DNA of 64,000 nt from Ilex aquifolium (taxonomy: Eukaryota; Streptophyta; Magnoliopsida; Aquifoliales; Aquifoliaceae), in assembly GCA_951799425.1 (NCBI GenBank), contig OX637392.1, positions 57,465,593 through 57,529,592 on the forward strand. Reading direction: 5' to 3'. The notes beneath the pieces were generated by a model, which saw nothing but the letters and a program-made list of their open reading frames with translations, did not search any database and was not told the DNA's origin. Of this stretch, positions 22,616 through 42,915 are shown piece after piece; the stretch's first letter is position 1, and the number at the start of each line of letters is the position of its first letter. The position numbers and the translations under genes are program-made.

Positions 22616-23058
22616 TCTAACTTAACTTGAAAAACTGGTCATTCATCAATATACCCTTATTAAAATAGTTAATGCTATGCAAAAAAAAACACAAATAACA
22701 TTTTATTTATCTTTGTATCAACGTATACATTTATTTTATGAATTTAGATATATTAGAAATAATTCACAAAAAATAATAATATTATAGCTTGTAATGTTCA
22801 GATGTTTGAAATTTTTTTAAATCATTATATCAACCTTATAATAATATTAAGACGATGTTGTCGTTCTAAATTAAAATATAAACTATTTATTTTATATTTT
22901 TTATTGAATTTATCTTAAATAACCATTTTAGTTATACAATGTGATTTGACAATAAAAATATAAATTTGTAAACACATATGCTTTATGTTCTTTAATAGTT
23001 TTCATCAAATTTTCATTACTTAATTTGTTCAAGTGCAACGCACGTGGTGCTTTACTAG
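22616..23058 (+). mobile_element. Helitron, family 2, short or 5'-decayed copy
   Basis: The 3' end reads CAAGTGCAACGCACGTG, then GTGCTTTACTAG and T, nearly the same as the end of the 35370-36870 element. The 5' end (TCTAACTTAACTTGAAAAAC) is a diverged match to that element's start. It is AT-rich with no coding frame. Confidence 0.7.
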
Positions 23059-23788
23059 TATTTATATCTGCCCACATACCCCATAGCCTAAAAAGTAGAC
23101 ACAAAAATGAGGAAGCGAATAGATCAAATCACTCGGATTAACAACAAAATGTAATATTATTTAGACTTAATTTATTGGTTTAGTTATTTGACTTAATTAC
23201 TTACTATCATTCGATTAACAGTTAATTTTTGTATTCTTTGGGATCCCTACGGCCAGTTAAATGGCTATTATAGATTAGATCAATAAATTAAATCAACAAA
23301 CTAAGTTCAAATAGTATTATTGCACGAACAAAAAGAGACGCCAAGAAACGACCTCAAAGGGCTATAGAGATGAGTTGAAATTGTCATTAGAGGTTGGTTC
23401 GTTGTCAATAAAGAATGATATCTACCTCCATTCTTTAAAAGCACCGTAAAAACAAAGAAAGTTAGAAGTGTGTAATGCATTAAGAGATAGCAAATGAGAG
23501 AAGTGTTTTTGGTTGTCATAAAGGGGGTATCAATTGTTCTTAGACATAATGCTGAGAGGAGAGAGAGAGTGAAAAAAATAAAATAATAATGATATGTTCA
23601 CCACTTTTATGTACCACTTTATCTTCACTACCTGATGTGTCGTGATCACGTTCATTGGATTCAATATATTCAATGGGAATCACAAATCTAATGGTTTATA
23701 TTGAGATGATGTACAAAGGAGATGTGGAATCGTGGTATGTGCAGCATTGTTGAAAATGAAATAAACGAATCTTATATATATATATATA
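23059..23788. other. Intergenic stretch between Helitrons
   Basis: AT-rich and non-coding, ending in a TA dinucleotide run (23772-23788) that served as the insertion site of the next Helitron. Confidence 0.4.
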
Positions 23789-24571
23789 TCTATATAATAA
23801 AGTAGCTTACAATTCAAATCTCAAAAGATAAACAAAATGACTTTTGCTATTCGCGGTTGAGATCGCTTTAAATTTTACTTTAAAGTTAATCTAACGGCTA
23901 ATATTAACACCATATATTTAATAGGAAAAATAGGTCCCTAAGGGTGCGTTTGAAGTGACTTTTTAAAAGTACTTCTAAAAATTATTTTTCATAAATACTT
24001 TAAAAAAAAAATAATATTTGAAACCGCCCCACCACTATCTCTACCACCACCACCGCCGCCACCACCGCCGTCGCCCCCCACCACCGCCACCTCCACTACC
24101 ACCACCGCCGCCACCACCACCACCACTATCGCCACCGTCGTCACCGCCGCTGCCACCACTGTCATTACCACTCCACCACCGTCACTGCCGTTGCCGCTGC
24201 CGCTGCCGCTGCCACCCCCACCTCTACCGCCACCCCCACCGCCACCGCCACCGCTACCGCCGCCACCACCACCGTTGCCGCCGCCGCCTTCACTACCATC
24301 ATCGTCACTCAAAACCCACCATCACCATCACCATCACCATCACCATTCCCACCCATGACTGCTACCACCACCACGGTCATCGACTTATCCACCACAACCA
24401 TTACCGTCTCCCACCATAACCATTGTCGCCCACCACCGTTCACCCCCACTACAATCGATACTTAAATTTCTTTATCTCTCTTTTATGTTTGCGATTTGAT
24501 TTTAGGTGTGAATACAAATATGTTGATCTTTTTTTTATTATTTCGTGCCTTCAGGCACGGGAAATAACTAG
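23789..24571 (+). mobile_element. Non-autonomous Helitron, family 1, copy 3
   Basis: TCTATATAATAAAGTAGC at the 5' end; hairpin GTGCCTTCAGGCAC and GGGAAATAACTAG at the 3' end, followed by T. The middle (24030-24300) is a CCACCGCCG triplet array. Confidence 0.82.
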
Positions 24572-25074
24572 TATATATATAAAGTAGCTTACAATTCAAA
24601 TCTCAAAAGATAAATAAAATGACTTTTGCTATTCGTGCTTGAGATCCCTTTAAATTTTACTTTAAAATTAATCTAACGGCTAATATTAACACTCTAAATT
24701 TAATAGAAAAAATTGACCCCTAATAGTGTGTTTGGAGTGATTTTTTAAAAGTACTTTTAGAAATTATTTTTCATAAGTACTTTAAAAAAAATAATAGTGT
24801 TTGAAACCGCTCCACCACTACCTCTACCACCACCACCACCACCACCATCGCCGCCGCCATCATCGTCACCACGGTCATTGCCTTCCACCACAACGATCAC
24901 CGTCTCCTACCACCACCACTGTCGCCCACCACCTCTCACCCTCACTACAAACCGATGCTTAAATTATTTTATCTCTTCTCTATGTTTGTAATTTGATTTT
25001 GGATATGAATACAAATATGTTAAGTATTTACCATTTTCTATTACATTGTGCCTTCAGGCACAGTCAATAACTAG
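24572..25074 (+). mobile_element. Non-autonomous Helitron, family 1, copy 4 (head to tail with copy 3)
   Basis: Starts TATATATATAAAGTAGC immediately after copy 3 and ends GTGCCTTCAGGCAC, then AGTCAATAACTAG and T. It has a shorter triplet array than its neighbours. Confidence 0.78.
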
Positions 25075-26163
25075 TATATAAATATTATGTCACCCTTTTT
25101 CTAGTGTCATCTATGGTGGCAGTATTATTGTGGTAGATTCATGCTGGCTAAAGGTGAAGGGTGCTACAAGCCCATTACCCTATACCTGGGATTAATTTCC
25201 CTGATGACACGATAAAAATGAAAAACTATGCAAAAAGGATCCATGAACACTTGGATCGAATAATCTATTAAATGTTAGTCTAGTTTTTATTTCTTTTAGC
25301 GCTTTGTGTAGAACGTGATTCGTGATTGTTTTGTTGTTTATTTGTTACTTAAGTTTAAAGTAGTTCACCTTTTTAATATACAACACATTTGGATTTTCAT
25401 GAATATTGAAGCACATCCATTAAATTTTAGTGCATTAAAATATTCTCTCTGTACAGATTTGAGTACGAAAGGACCAACCAAAAGCTAATAGTCCTTTGTT
25501 TTTAGATATAGATACGTCACACAAGTCACTCTCTCATGATCCACGATTGTGATTGAAAACAATTTTGCAGGTTGTTTACTTGGTTGGATTAAGTAGTGGA
25601 TTTTGTAGCCCCTGATAAAACTCATGCGCCGTAATGATTTGATTTTCTAAGAAACGACATCTTATTCAAACATTGGTTTTGTTTACAAATGACTAAAAAC
25701 CTACCTTACAATCTTATCGAGTTAGTAAATCCAATCCAATTGTAACCATTTATGTGATCAAAACATGCTTTGGGAACTTGCATCAAACAATCTTTAACAT
25801 AAATAGTATGCTGCCCAAATTAAATAACAAATAACCCATCTCAAATGAGTTGCACCTCAAGTAAGTCCATTATAAACAACTCTACATGCACTCTTTTTAA
25901 TCATCATAAACCATAGCCATGTCGAAATAGTTCCCCAATATTAGCACACTAAATTCATATCGCACCGTCTACAACCAATGTGAAATTAATTATACCACAA
26001 TACTTAAAAACATAATATTTTGAGAAAACAACACAAACGTACAACAATAGAACACATCAGAATTAAAAAAAAAAAGCATTTTCACACACACGGTGAGTCC
26101 TCTTCTAATTTGAACCAAAAAAAGTGTCAATATTTTTGTCACTGTCATCTGGAATCTAATATA
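25075..26163. other. Downstream flank of CRK-B, no features seen
   Basis: AT-rich non-coding DNA. The first few hundred bases left of 26164 would hold the 3' untranslated region of CRK-B; no clear polyadenylation signal was singled out. Confidence 0.4.
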
Positions 26164-32057
<5,894 letters not shown>

Positions 32058-32130
32058 TTTTGTTTTATTGTATGATGCAAGTTTTCAATAGCAGAAATAG
32101 GCGGGTGAAGGATGATGAACTAATGGATTG

Positions 32131-32139
32131 AGTATAAAG
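32131..32139 (-). promoter_or_regulatory. Candidate TATA box of CRK-B
   Basis: The minus strand reads CTTTATACT about 75 bp upstream of the ATG at 32057, leaving room for a short leader. Motif and spacing only. Confidence 0.4.
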
Positions 32140-32304
32140 TTGCAGTCCTATTACCGTCTAAGCTTATAAGTATCTCCATTGAAAAATCAACATGAATTCT
32201 ATGGAAAAAAGTGGTGTCGAAGATGGAAGTTGCTAGTTGTGACATTAATGGAGGATCCATCGTCTGAGTAATATGGAATTGAATTGGGTTATTGCTCTTT
32301 CTTT

Positions 32305-32470
32305 CTACAATTCAATCTTGACTTGGAGGATGCAAAGTTTCACACTATACGCTGAGTTGAATTTGGAAAGTTAGGAAAGAAAATAAAAGGTTGATATGGA
32401 TGGAAGTGGTTAAAGAGAGGAAGGCATTTGAGAGGTGGTTTCCTTATGTTGACCCTTCTAATCAGTCTTG
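32305..32470 (-). promoter_or_regulatory. Conserved CRK upstream module of CRK-B
   Basis: Contains TCTTGACTTGGAGGATGCAA, GGAAAGTTAGGAAAGAAAA, GGTTGATATGGATGG and GTTGACCCTTCTAATCAGTC in the same order as the modules upstream of CRK-A and of the relic at 8.7 kb. The TTGAC cores are WRKY-type. Confidence 0.55.
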
Positions 32471-32636
32471 CTCTAAAGACACGCATCTAAGATTGTGATG
32501 GTTCACAGTTTTGTGACCACATTTGGGTGATAGATATCATGATCTTCATGAAGGCCTTTTCTTTCGTGACATTCTTATGTATGTATACATGACAAATGGG
32601 CCCGTTCCCGGTAAGCAAAACTTTTGAGACGTTTAT

Positions 32637-32837
32637 GCTCCGTTTGGTATGATAGAAAAATAGAAGGATGAAAAGTTGGAAGGATAATAAAACATTATGT
32701 TTGGTAAGGAAGGAAAATAAGAAGGATGAAAAAGTAGATGGATTAACTTTCCTTCCAATTCACCAAAATCAATTCCTCCAAAATCGGAAGGTAATTGAAT
32801 GAAAAGTTAATTATTTTTGTTGAGATGTATCTTATTT

Positions 32838-32877
<40 letters not shown>

Positions 32878-33734
32878 TAAAAAATTAAATTAAAAAAAAT
32901 ATTTTTTCCATCTTAGCTAGGGGTGAAAATTTTTGACTCAACACGATGACACGACTCGAACTCGATACGAATTTTATGACACGAACTTGATTATAACTCG
33001 ACACGAACTTGAAAATGACCTGACACGCGAACAAGAAATATAAAAGGCTTATATTCAGTTCAACCCGTTAAACTCAAAATTGACATCATCAACCCGTTTA
33101 TTTAAAATAAACACTTTTTCTATTTTCTCGTTTGTATGGTAACACGAAATTAACACGAAACTAACATATTTAACTAGTATTATAGACATAAAATATTAAT
33201 TATTTGTAACTATTTATTAAGTACTGACATAATTATTATATAATTATTATAGATATTTTTATTTATTATTATTATTATATTTATTTAAGTTAATTTTTAG
33301 TTTGTAGAAAAAATATTAACATGGATTCAATTAAGTGAAAATAGAATATTAACGTTAAATTTTTTATTCAAAATTTATATAGGTCAACACGAATACGAAC
33401 ACGAACATAAATACGACACGAAAATAAACAAGTCAACTCGCAACTTGACACGACACAATTATTTAAATGAGTTGAGTTAGATTTGACTAATATTCGACAC
33501 AAACCCGTAATGACTTAACACGAATCTGACACGATACGACTTGATCATCACCCCTAATCTTAGCCAACAGAAAAAAATAAAAAAAAAATGTAGTCATTTT
33601 TATTTTTCATCCATCCTACCAAACACAAATAAAGGAAAGTGTATCATTTCTATTTTCTTTCCTTGAAAGATAAAAAATGTATCTCTCCTACTTTCTACTG
33701 ATCCTACTTTCTATCATTCCTATCAAACAGAGCA
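32637..33734. mobile_element. Tourist-like element, copy C, with hAT insertion
   Basis: TGCTCCGTTTGGTATGAT at the left and the inverted ATCAAACAGAGCA at the right, flanked by TTA on both sides (32634-32636, 33735-33737). It includes an AT microsatellite (32841-32874) and a complete hAT-like insertion. Confidence 0.62.
32918..33556. mobile_element. hAT-like MITE with 8-bp target duplication
   Basis: Begins TAGGGGTGAAAAT and ends ATCACCCCTA. It is flanked by ATCTTAGC on both sides (32910-32917 and 33557-33564). The interior repeats GACACGAACTTG-like words. There is no transposase. Confidence 0.85.
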
Positions 33735-35369
33735 TTAATGAATATAAATCCCAAATATATAGTCGTGATAAAAAAAAAAAAAAAAGACAAGAAAAATCAT
33801 ATGCTCCCAGTCATAATCGAAGACCCGGCTTTGGTTGGGAGTACTATTCAACGGTGTTGGATGGTTTGAGACTTGACCATTCAATTGGTCTTGCCCTTTA
33901 ATAAGAACGCGTAGAAAGAATTGCAAGAACGTCCAATTTGAGGGCAGTGCTTCTATAAAATGAAGTACCACTTGAGCTCCCAGTCAACGCAGAGTGCAAT
34001 GTGTTATTTATTATATCAATAAATCAGAAGACCAATAAATCAAAAGAGAGTGAGAGAAATGTACTCTTGTCCCCATCCCTTGTCTATTGTCATAAACAAT
34101 AGAAATGACAATATAATTTACCCAAAAAATTTGTAAGTAAATATGTGTGCATGAAATATTACCTCAAATTCAAAGATGCTCAACATAATTGTGAATATAG
34201 AGAAATATATTTTCTACGACATCAATAACGAAGTGTTTATTCCACAATTTTAACGTATGAAAGTTCATTGGTTAATTGTACATGACTATAATTAGTTTTC
34301 AGAGTAGCATGATTAAAAAGCTCAATGCAGGGGACATTAAACCTAAGGCTTCGAGTATTGAATGAGGTACAATACCAAAAGTTACAACTAAATACGATTG
34401 TTTACAGTTTTTTTAGGTTTAGTTACAATTAATGGGGTTAAGTTACAACAAAAGGAAGTTAGGATCAATCCTAACACTCGATTCCAATAATCCCATTTTA
34501 TTATAAATCTCATTTTTATATGTAACGATGGATCACTACTGTAATCAAAAAGAAGAGCATAGTACAACCCTTAAAGCGAAGGATAAAAAGAGTACAACAG
34601 AATCTCCAAAGAAAGTTTGTTGTAGTTGGTCATATTTAGAGTCTAAACACTGGGGATTATAACAGACAGTTTAACCTGGAAATGTCATTGACCTAGTTAT
34701 TTTGATGTTTGGGCTACGGTTTTCGCAGGCAATCAAAACCTTAAGGAAGGATTGCACCAAAACCTTTTGCACTTGGAGTTTGAATACCGAAGAAAATCAG
34801 TTTCAGAACCATGTGCTTGAATTCCTCTGTTTTGAGTAAAAACAATTCATGAAAAGTTTGCCAATCCGACTAATTCACCAGAGCAACACCATCAACTACA
34901 TAAATATTTTTAATTTTCCATTAAGTACAAACAACTTATGCTTGAAGTACTACTCAAGAGGATCCAAGTAGAAAGTGAAAACAACAATTGCCACCTGGAG
35001 AATGGTGTCAATAACTGGAGTAAATGTAGATTGAAATGCTAATGGTTGTTTAGTTTATCTTGTGATTATCTGATCTGTACTTTTAACTATTTTTCATCAA
35101 TCGGAATACTTGATAGTGGTTGTGGACATAATCTGGATTACACTCCAATTATAGTCCCCATAAGGAAAGCCTTGTTGCCATTATCTGTTTTATTTCTTTT
35201 CCGAAAATGGTGAAATAATGTCTATAACTAGTTCTATATTCCAAAATAGATGAGCTGGAAGAAACTTACATTTTGCATTAAATGGTGAATATAACTATGC
35301 ATATTTATGTAGAACTTTGTCTACAATTTTTGTATGACAATCCATCATACATCATTAACATGTCCATAA
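33735..35369. other. Intergenic stretch without recognised features
   Basis: AT-rich, no supported coding frame, no clear terminal repeats. Confidence 0.4.
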
Positions 35370-36870
35370 TCTATACTACTAATAAAAGTACCTTAACATG
35401 AAAAACTTTTGATTCACTATTTTACCCTCATAAAGAATTAAAAAAGTCACTCTATCATTCCAAACTTAATATCTAAATTACTATCATATCCTTATGCATT
35501 TAAATCTCTAAATTACATCTAAGATCACTTTTAGTTATATATTCTCTATATATAAATGTCAATTTTTATAAAAATTTTTGATTGATTATTTTATTCTTAA
35601 AAAATATACGTGTCATTATAAAAGATCACTTTTAGTTATATATTCCCTATATATAAATGTCAATTTTGATGAAACTTTTTGATTGATTATGTTACTCTTA
35701 AAAAATATATGTCAAAAAGCCTTCAAAAATTCCATCATATAATATTACTCACCTTATTTATAAAGATAATATTATGACTACATATTTATATTTTATTTTT
35801 CATCAAAATGTTTGACCCTTTCATTTTTATGATAAAAAATAATGTGTATATAGTTTTATATGATTTTTTAGTCGCAATAAACTTTTCAAACTTTGTTAAG
35901 ATTTTATGTGAAAACTCGATTTTGAAAAAAAAAATTTAATATGCTTTATAATATTTATTATAGCATTGTATATTAAATTTGATTCCAATTAACCTAGATA
36001 ATCCTAAATACAGTAAGATTCTAATATGATTGGTATATTGATAATTATTTTTATTTTATTCAATGATTTATAAGTAGAATTTTAATCAAATTAATTTTTT
36101 AATTATCTATTTATAAATTTCAATTTTTATGAAACTTTTTGATTGATTATATTATTCTTAAAAAATATATGGATTATTTTACATTTTAACAAAATTTTCA
36201 AAAAAACTTTCAAAAACTCCATCAATATAATAATACTCATCTCATTTATAAAGATAATATCATGACTACATATGTATATTTTATTTTTTATCAAAATGTT
36301 TAACCATTTTATTTTTACAATAAAAAAAATGTGTATATAGTATTACATGATTTTTTAGTCGCAGTAAATTTTTTAAACTGTGTTAACATTTTATGTGAAA
36401 ACTTGAATTTTTTAAAAATTTTAATATGTTTTATAATATATATTATGGTGTTGAATATTAAATTTTATCTCAATTGACCTAACTAATCCTAAATACTGTA
36501 AGTTCCAGTATGATTGGTATATTGATAATTATTTTTATTTTATTCAATGATTTATAAGTGGAATCTTAATCAAATTAATTTTAAAAAATTTAATTTTCAA
36601 GCATCACTAAAAAATCACTTTCAATTTCAAAATTATAGAAACAAAATAGAACTTTAATTACTTCTTTTTCTTTTTTTTTATTATTTTTCTTAAAGTTAGA
36701 ACAATAACTCTTGAAAATATACAAAGTTTTCAAAAATTTTATTGGAGCATGAGAGATGAAAAAATAAATTTGAGATAATATTTAATTCAAGTATTCATAT
36801 ACCAAATATTTATTTATTAATTTTTTTTAAGAAAAATTGTTCACGTGCAACGCACGTGGTGCATTGCTAG
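35370..36870 (+). mobile_element. Non-autonomous Helitron, family 2
   Basis: Starts TCTATACTACTAATAAAAG after an A. The 3' end reads CACGTGCAACGCACGTG, a perfect hairpin, then GTGCATTGCTAG followed by T. The interior holds internal tandem copies of about 100 and 480 bp (for example TTTAGTTATATATTC and TTTATAAAGATAATAT recur). It has no coding frame and ends 43 bp from the CRK-C stop codon. Confidence 0.85.
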
Positions 36871-36912
36871 TATGTTCAAAAGCACAAAAGGAAAGAAGCA
36901 ACAATCAATCTG

Positions 36913-39501
<2,589 letters not shown>

Positions 39502-39656
39502 AAAAAAAAATTAATTATTTTTATTTTTCATCCATCCTATCAAACACAAAGGAAAGAAAGTGTATCAATTATACTTTCCTTCCTTAGAAGATAGAAAGTG
39601 TATCATTCCTACTTTCCATCCCTCGTATTTTTCATCATTCATACCAAACAAAGCAT
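39502..39656. mobile_element. Truncated Tourist-like right end at the CRK-C deletion joint
   Basis: The text from CATCCATCCTATCAAACAC to CATACCAAACAAAGCA matches the right half of the Tourist-like copies, and TTA follows. It starts exactly where the exon 1 stub of CRK-C ends. A decayed equivalent lies near 1715-1795 upstream of CRK-A. Confidence 0.55.
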
Positions 39657-39756
39657 TAGTTAGACATGTAAAAAGAGTGACTTACAAAATCATGTTCAGT
39701 AGTAGATTGCAATAATTATTGTACCCAAACTTTATGACTACTTCCTTTTAAACTTA

Positions 39757-41664
39757 TGCTCCGTTTGGTACGATGACAAAATAGAAGGATGGAAAGTTGA
39801 AGGGATAGATAAAACATCATGTTTGGTAAGGAAGAAAAATATGAATGATGAAAAAGTGGATGGATGAACTTTCCTTTCAACTACCAAAATCAATCCCTCC
39901 AAAATTGGAAAGAAAGTGGATGAAAAGTTAATTATTTGTGTTGAAATGTATCTTATTTGTCTATACATTCCTTGATATATGCATACTAGTTATTTCTCGT
40001 GCTTGAAGGCACGGAGTAATAAAAAAAAATGGTCAATATATGTGTATTCACACCCAAAATCAAATCACAAACATAGAGAAGAGATAAAGAAATTTAAGTA
40101 CTGATTGTAGTGTGGGTGAGCGATGGTAGTGGTGGTGGGTGACAGTGGTGATGATGGGAGACGGTGATGGTTGTGGTGGGTAAGGCGACGACTGTGGTGG
40201 TGGTGGTAGCAACCGTGGGTGGTGACGGTGATGGTGAGTTTTGAGTGACGATGATGGTAGTGGCTACCGTGGGTGGCAATGGTGGTGGTGGTGGGTGTGG
40301 GTGGTGGTGGACGGTGGTGGTGGTGGTGGTGGTTTATAGTGGTGATGGTGGGACGATGACGGTGGTGGTGGACAGTGATGATGGTGGTGGTGGGCGACGA
40401 TGGGTGCTTCTAGGCAACAGTGTGATGGGTGATGGCGAATGGCGGCGGTGGTCAGCGTGGTGGGGGTAGATGACAGTGGGTGGCTATAGTGGTGGACGAT
40501 GACAGGTGGTGGTGGTAGGTGTGGTGAGGTAGGTGACAGTGACTGATGGGGATGGATGGTGGTGGGTGGTGACAGTGGTAGTGGGATAATGGTGGTAATG
40601 ATAATAAATATAAAAATAAGATGACGATGATGGTGGGTGGTGGTCATGGACCATGATGATAGCAATCGGTGGTGGGTGGCCATGGTGGTGGTGGTGGTTG
40701 TGGCGGTGGGGTAGTGAGGGTGGGGTGGGGGTGGAGATGGGACAGTGGCGATGGTAGTGGTAGTTGTGATGGTCATGGGGGTGGTGGTGGGGCGGTGGGG
40801 GTGGTAAGGATGATGGTGGGACAGTAGCGGTGGTGGTAAGGTGCGACAGTGGTGGTGATGATGGTAGGTTGCAACAGTGGTGGTGGTGGTGGTGATGGTG
40901 GTGGTGGGGCTGTGGAAGTGATGGTAGTGGTGGGACAGTGGTTGGAGTGGTGATGGTGGTGATAAGGTGGTGGCAGCAACGGTGGTGGGGTGAGAGGGTG
41001 GCGATAGTGATTGTGGTGGGGTAGTGGTAGGGGTGGCGGGTATGGTAGGGTGGCGATAGTGATGGTGGTGGGGTAGTGGGTATGATAGGGTGGCGATAGT
41101 GATGGTGATGGGGGTGAGGGTGGGGGTGGTGGCAGTAGTGGTGGTGGTGGAGGTGGTGGTGTTAGTGGCAGTGGTGGGGCGGTTCCAAATACTATTTTTT
41201 TTTTAAAGTACTTATAAAAAATAATTCCTAGAAGTACTTTTAAAAAGTCACTCCAAACACACCCTTAGGGGTCTATTTTTCATATTTGAGGTGTTAATAT
41301 TAGCCGTTAGATTAACTTTAAAGTAAAATTTAAAGCGATTTCAATCGCGAAGTCATTTTGTTTATTTTTTGAAATTTGAATTGTTTTGTATTTTATTATA
41401 TATACATTAATTTCATATATAATACAATAATAAAATATGTATTTATAATTTTTTTAAAAGAAATTTAAAAATAAAAAATAAAAATATTTTTTTCATCTTA
41501 CCAAATACAAAATAAAAAATTCATCATTTTTATTTTTCATCCATCCTATTAAATATAAAAGAAAGAAAGTGTATCATTCCTACTTTCCTTTCTTGAAATA
41601 TAAAAAGTGTATCTCTCATATTTTTTATCCCTCCTACTTTTCATTCTTTCTATCAAACGGAGCG
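39757..41664. mobile_element. Tourist-like element, copy B, with an inverted Helitron
   Basis: TGCTCCGTTTGGTACGATG after TTA; the right end is AAACGGAGCG followed by TTA. It is the duplicate of copy A (1911-4045), but here the Helitron insert lies on the opposite strand. Confidence 0.6.
39986..41404 (-). mobile_element. Non-autonomous Helitron, family 1, copy 5 (minus orientation)
   Basis: On the minus strand the 3' end is CCGTGCCTTCAAGCACG, then AGAAATAACTAG and T. The 5' end near 41404 is a diverged TATATAATAAAATAC. The interior is an expanded GGTGGT/CCACCA triplet array about 1 kb long (40120-41180), by far the longest in the family. Confidence 0.75.
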
Positions 41665-41667
41665 TTA

Positions 41668-41956
41668 AACTTGATTACAATACCGAAGAAAAAATTTCAT
41701 TAAGGTTTATGTGTTGTCTCCATCTCTGAGCCAATCAACGTGTTTGGAAAGTGTAGCTATCCTGAAACCATTCCTGTCCCCTTGGCCAAGTCAACAGGAA
41801 TGCCCTAAAATCAAATCTGATGAATAACTAGTGACCCCAACACGGAAAAGGTTGGAAAAAATGAACATAGAAAGAAAGTACCTTTACTCCAAACAGGGTA
41901 CGTACTACGTAGGTCTTTGAATCATCTTACACGGCATAAAGTCAACATGGTCATGC
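41668..41956 (-). repeat. Duplicated upstream segment rich in TTGAC cores, copy 3
   Basis: Block B equivalent of 4051-4339, with the same landmarks and two TTGAC cores on the minus strand. It lies about 2.2 kb upstream of the CRK-C exon 1 stub. Confidence 0.5.
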
Positions 41957-42066
41957 ATTTAGTAGGGCATTTTGCACCATAAAAAATCTAATTTAACTAA
42001 TTATTCGGTTTTTAGTCGATTGATAATTTACACCATGAAAAATCTAACATTTCTAGATTACATAAT

Positions 42067-42824
42067 TGGAGGGACTCAAGACGGCTCCACAGGCCCCAAG
42101 ACAACACGTGTACGAGCGAAGCCGTTGCGAAGCCATGAAGCCAATGCCGAGTGGATGAGCCGACTCCGAGATGTAACCTGACGCCGAAGACGAAACGCAG
42201 TCTCATGGAGCCAAGTGTGAACCTCTGACTATAGCAATTAATGCGATGTGACCCTGCATTTATGAAGACATGAGTGACTGAGACAGCATTTAATGCGCCT
42301 CTGCACCCTCGAAGACTCAAACTGACGGTCATGAGTGCATGTATTAATGACTGTGGCGCCGAGTTCTCACATAGGGCCGAGTGCCCCCAAAATGCCGAGT
42401 ATATGATGGTAGGTGTCAGACGCCGTTCCTAGGTACTCAAGCGCTCAGATAGGTTTATGTTCTCGGCGTTGCCCCGAGGACTAATTTTATCCCGCCGAGC
42501 ATTAATAACACGGGAATCCAGATAGAAATCACTCATTACACATTGGTCATAGCGAAAAGTATTGATTACTGAGGTGACCACTGTGTCAGAGCAATCATTA
42601 CTAGTCCACATATAAATTCCCATCCAGAAAAATGGGCAAAGGTACGCAAATACTAACCCAGAATCGAGAATACAGAGCTTTCCCCCCATTCTTACTGACT
42701 TAAGCTTCGGAGGGGATAAGTCGGGCACACGCCTGGCTCCCTTTTTCTTAACCTTGTGATTGTTTCAGGGTTCGTTATCAGCTCAGCCGCTACTCCATAT
42801 TGATTGCAGGAATTATCCCGTGCA
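42067..42824 (+). repeat. 5' LTR
   Basis: Begins TGGAGGGACTCAAG and ends ATCCCGTGCA; a near-identical copy lies at 52972-53728. GC content and codon style of the element differ clearly from the AT-rich flanks. Confidence 0.93.
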
Positions 42825-42827
42825 ATT

Positions 42828-42846
42828 TGGCGCCGTCTGTGGGAAC
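42828..42846 (+). other. Primer-binding site of the LTR element
   Basis: TGGCGCCGTCTGTGGGAAC lies three bases after the 5' LTR. Its first part matches the 3' end of plant tRNA-Asp, the primer usual in Tat and Athila elements; the later part is less exact. Confidence 0.65.
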
Positions 42847-42915
42847 AAACAACCTTTCTTTTGTAGCGGTTGCATCATGGTGAACACAAGATCCTAAGGA
42901 GAAGGGATAGGGAGT

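Noticed and set aside
23570-23770. Possible MITE or promoter around 23.6 kb
   Set aside because: No convincing inverted ends or target duplication.
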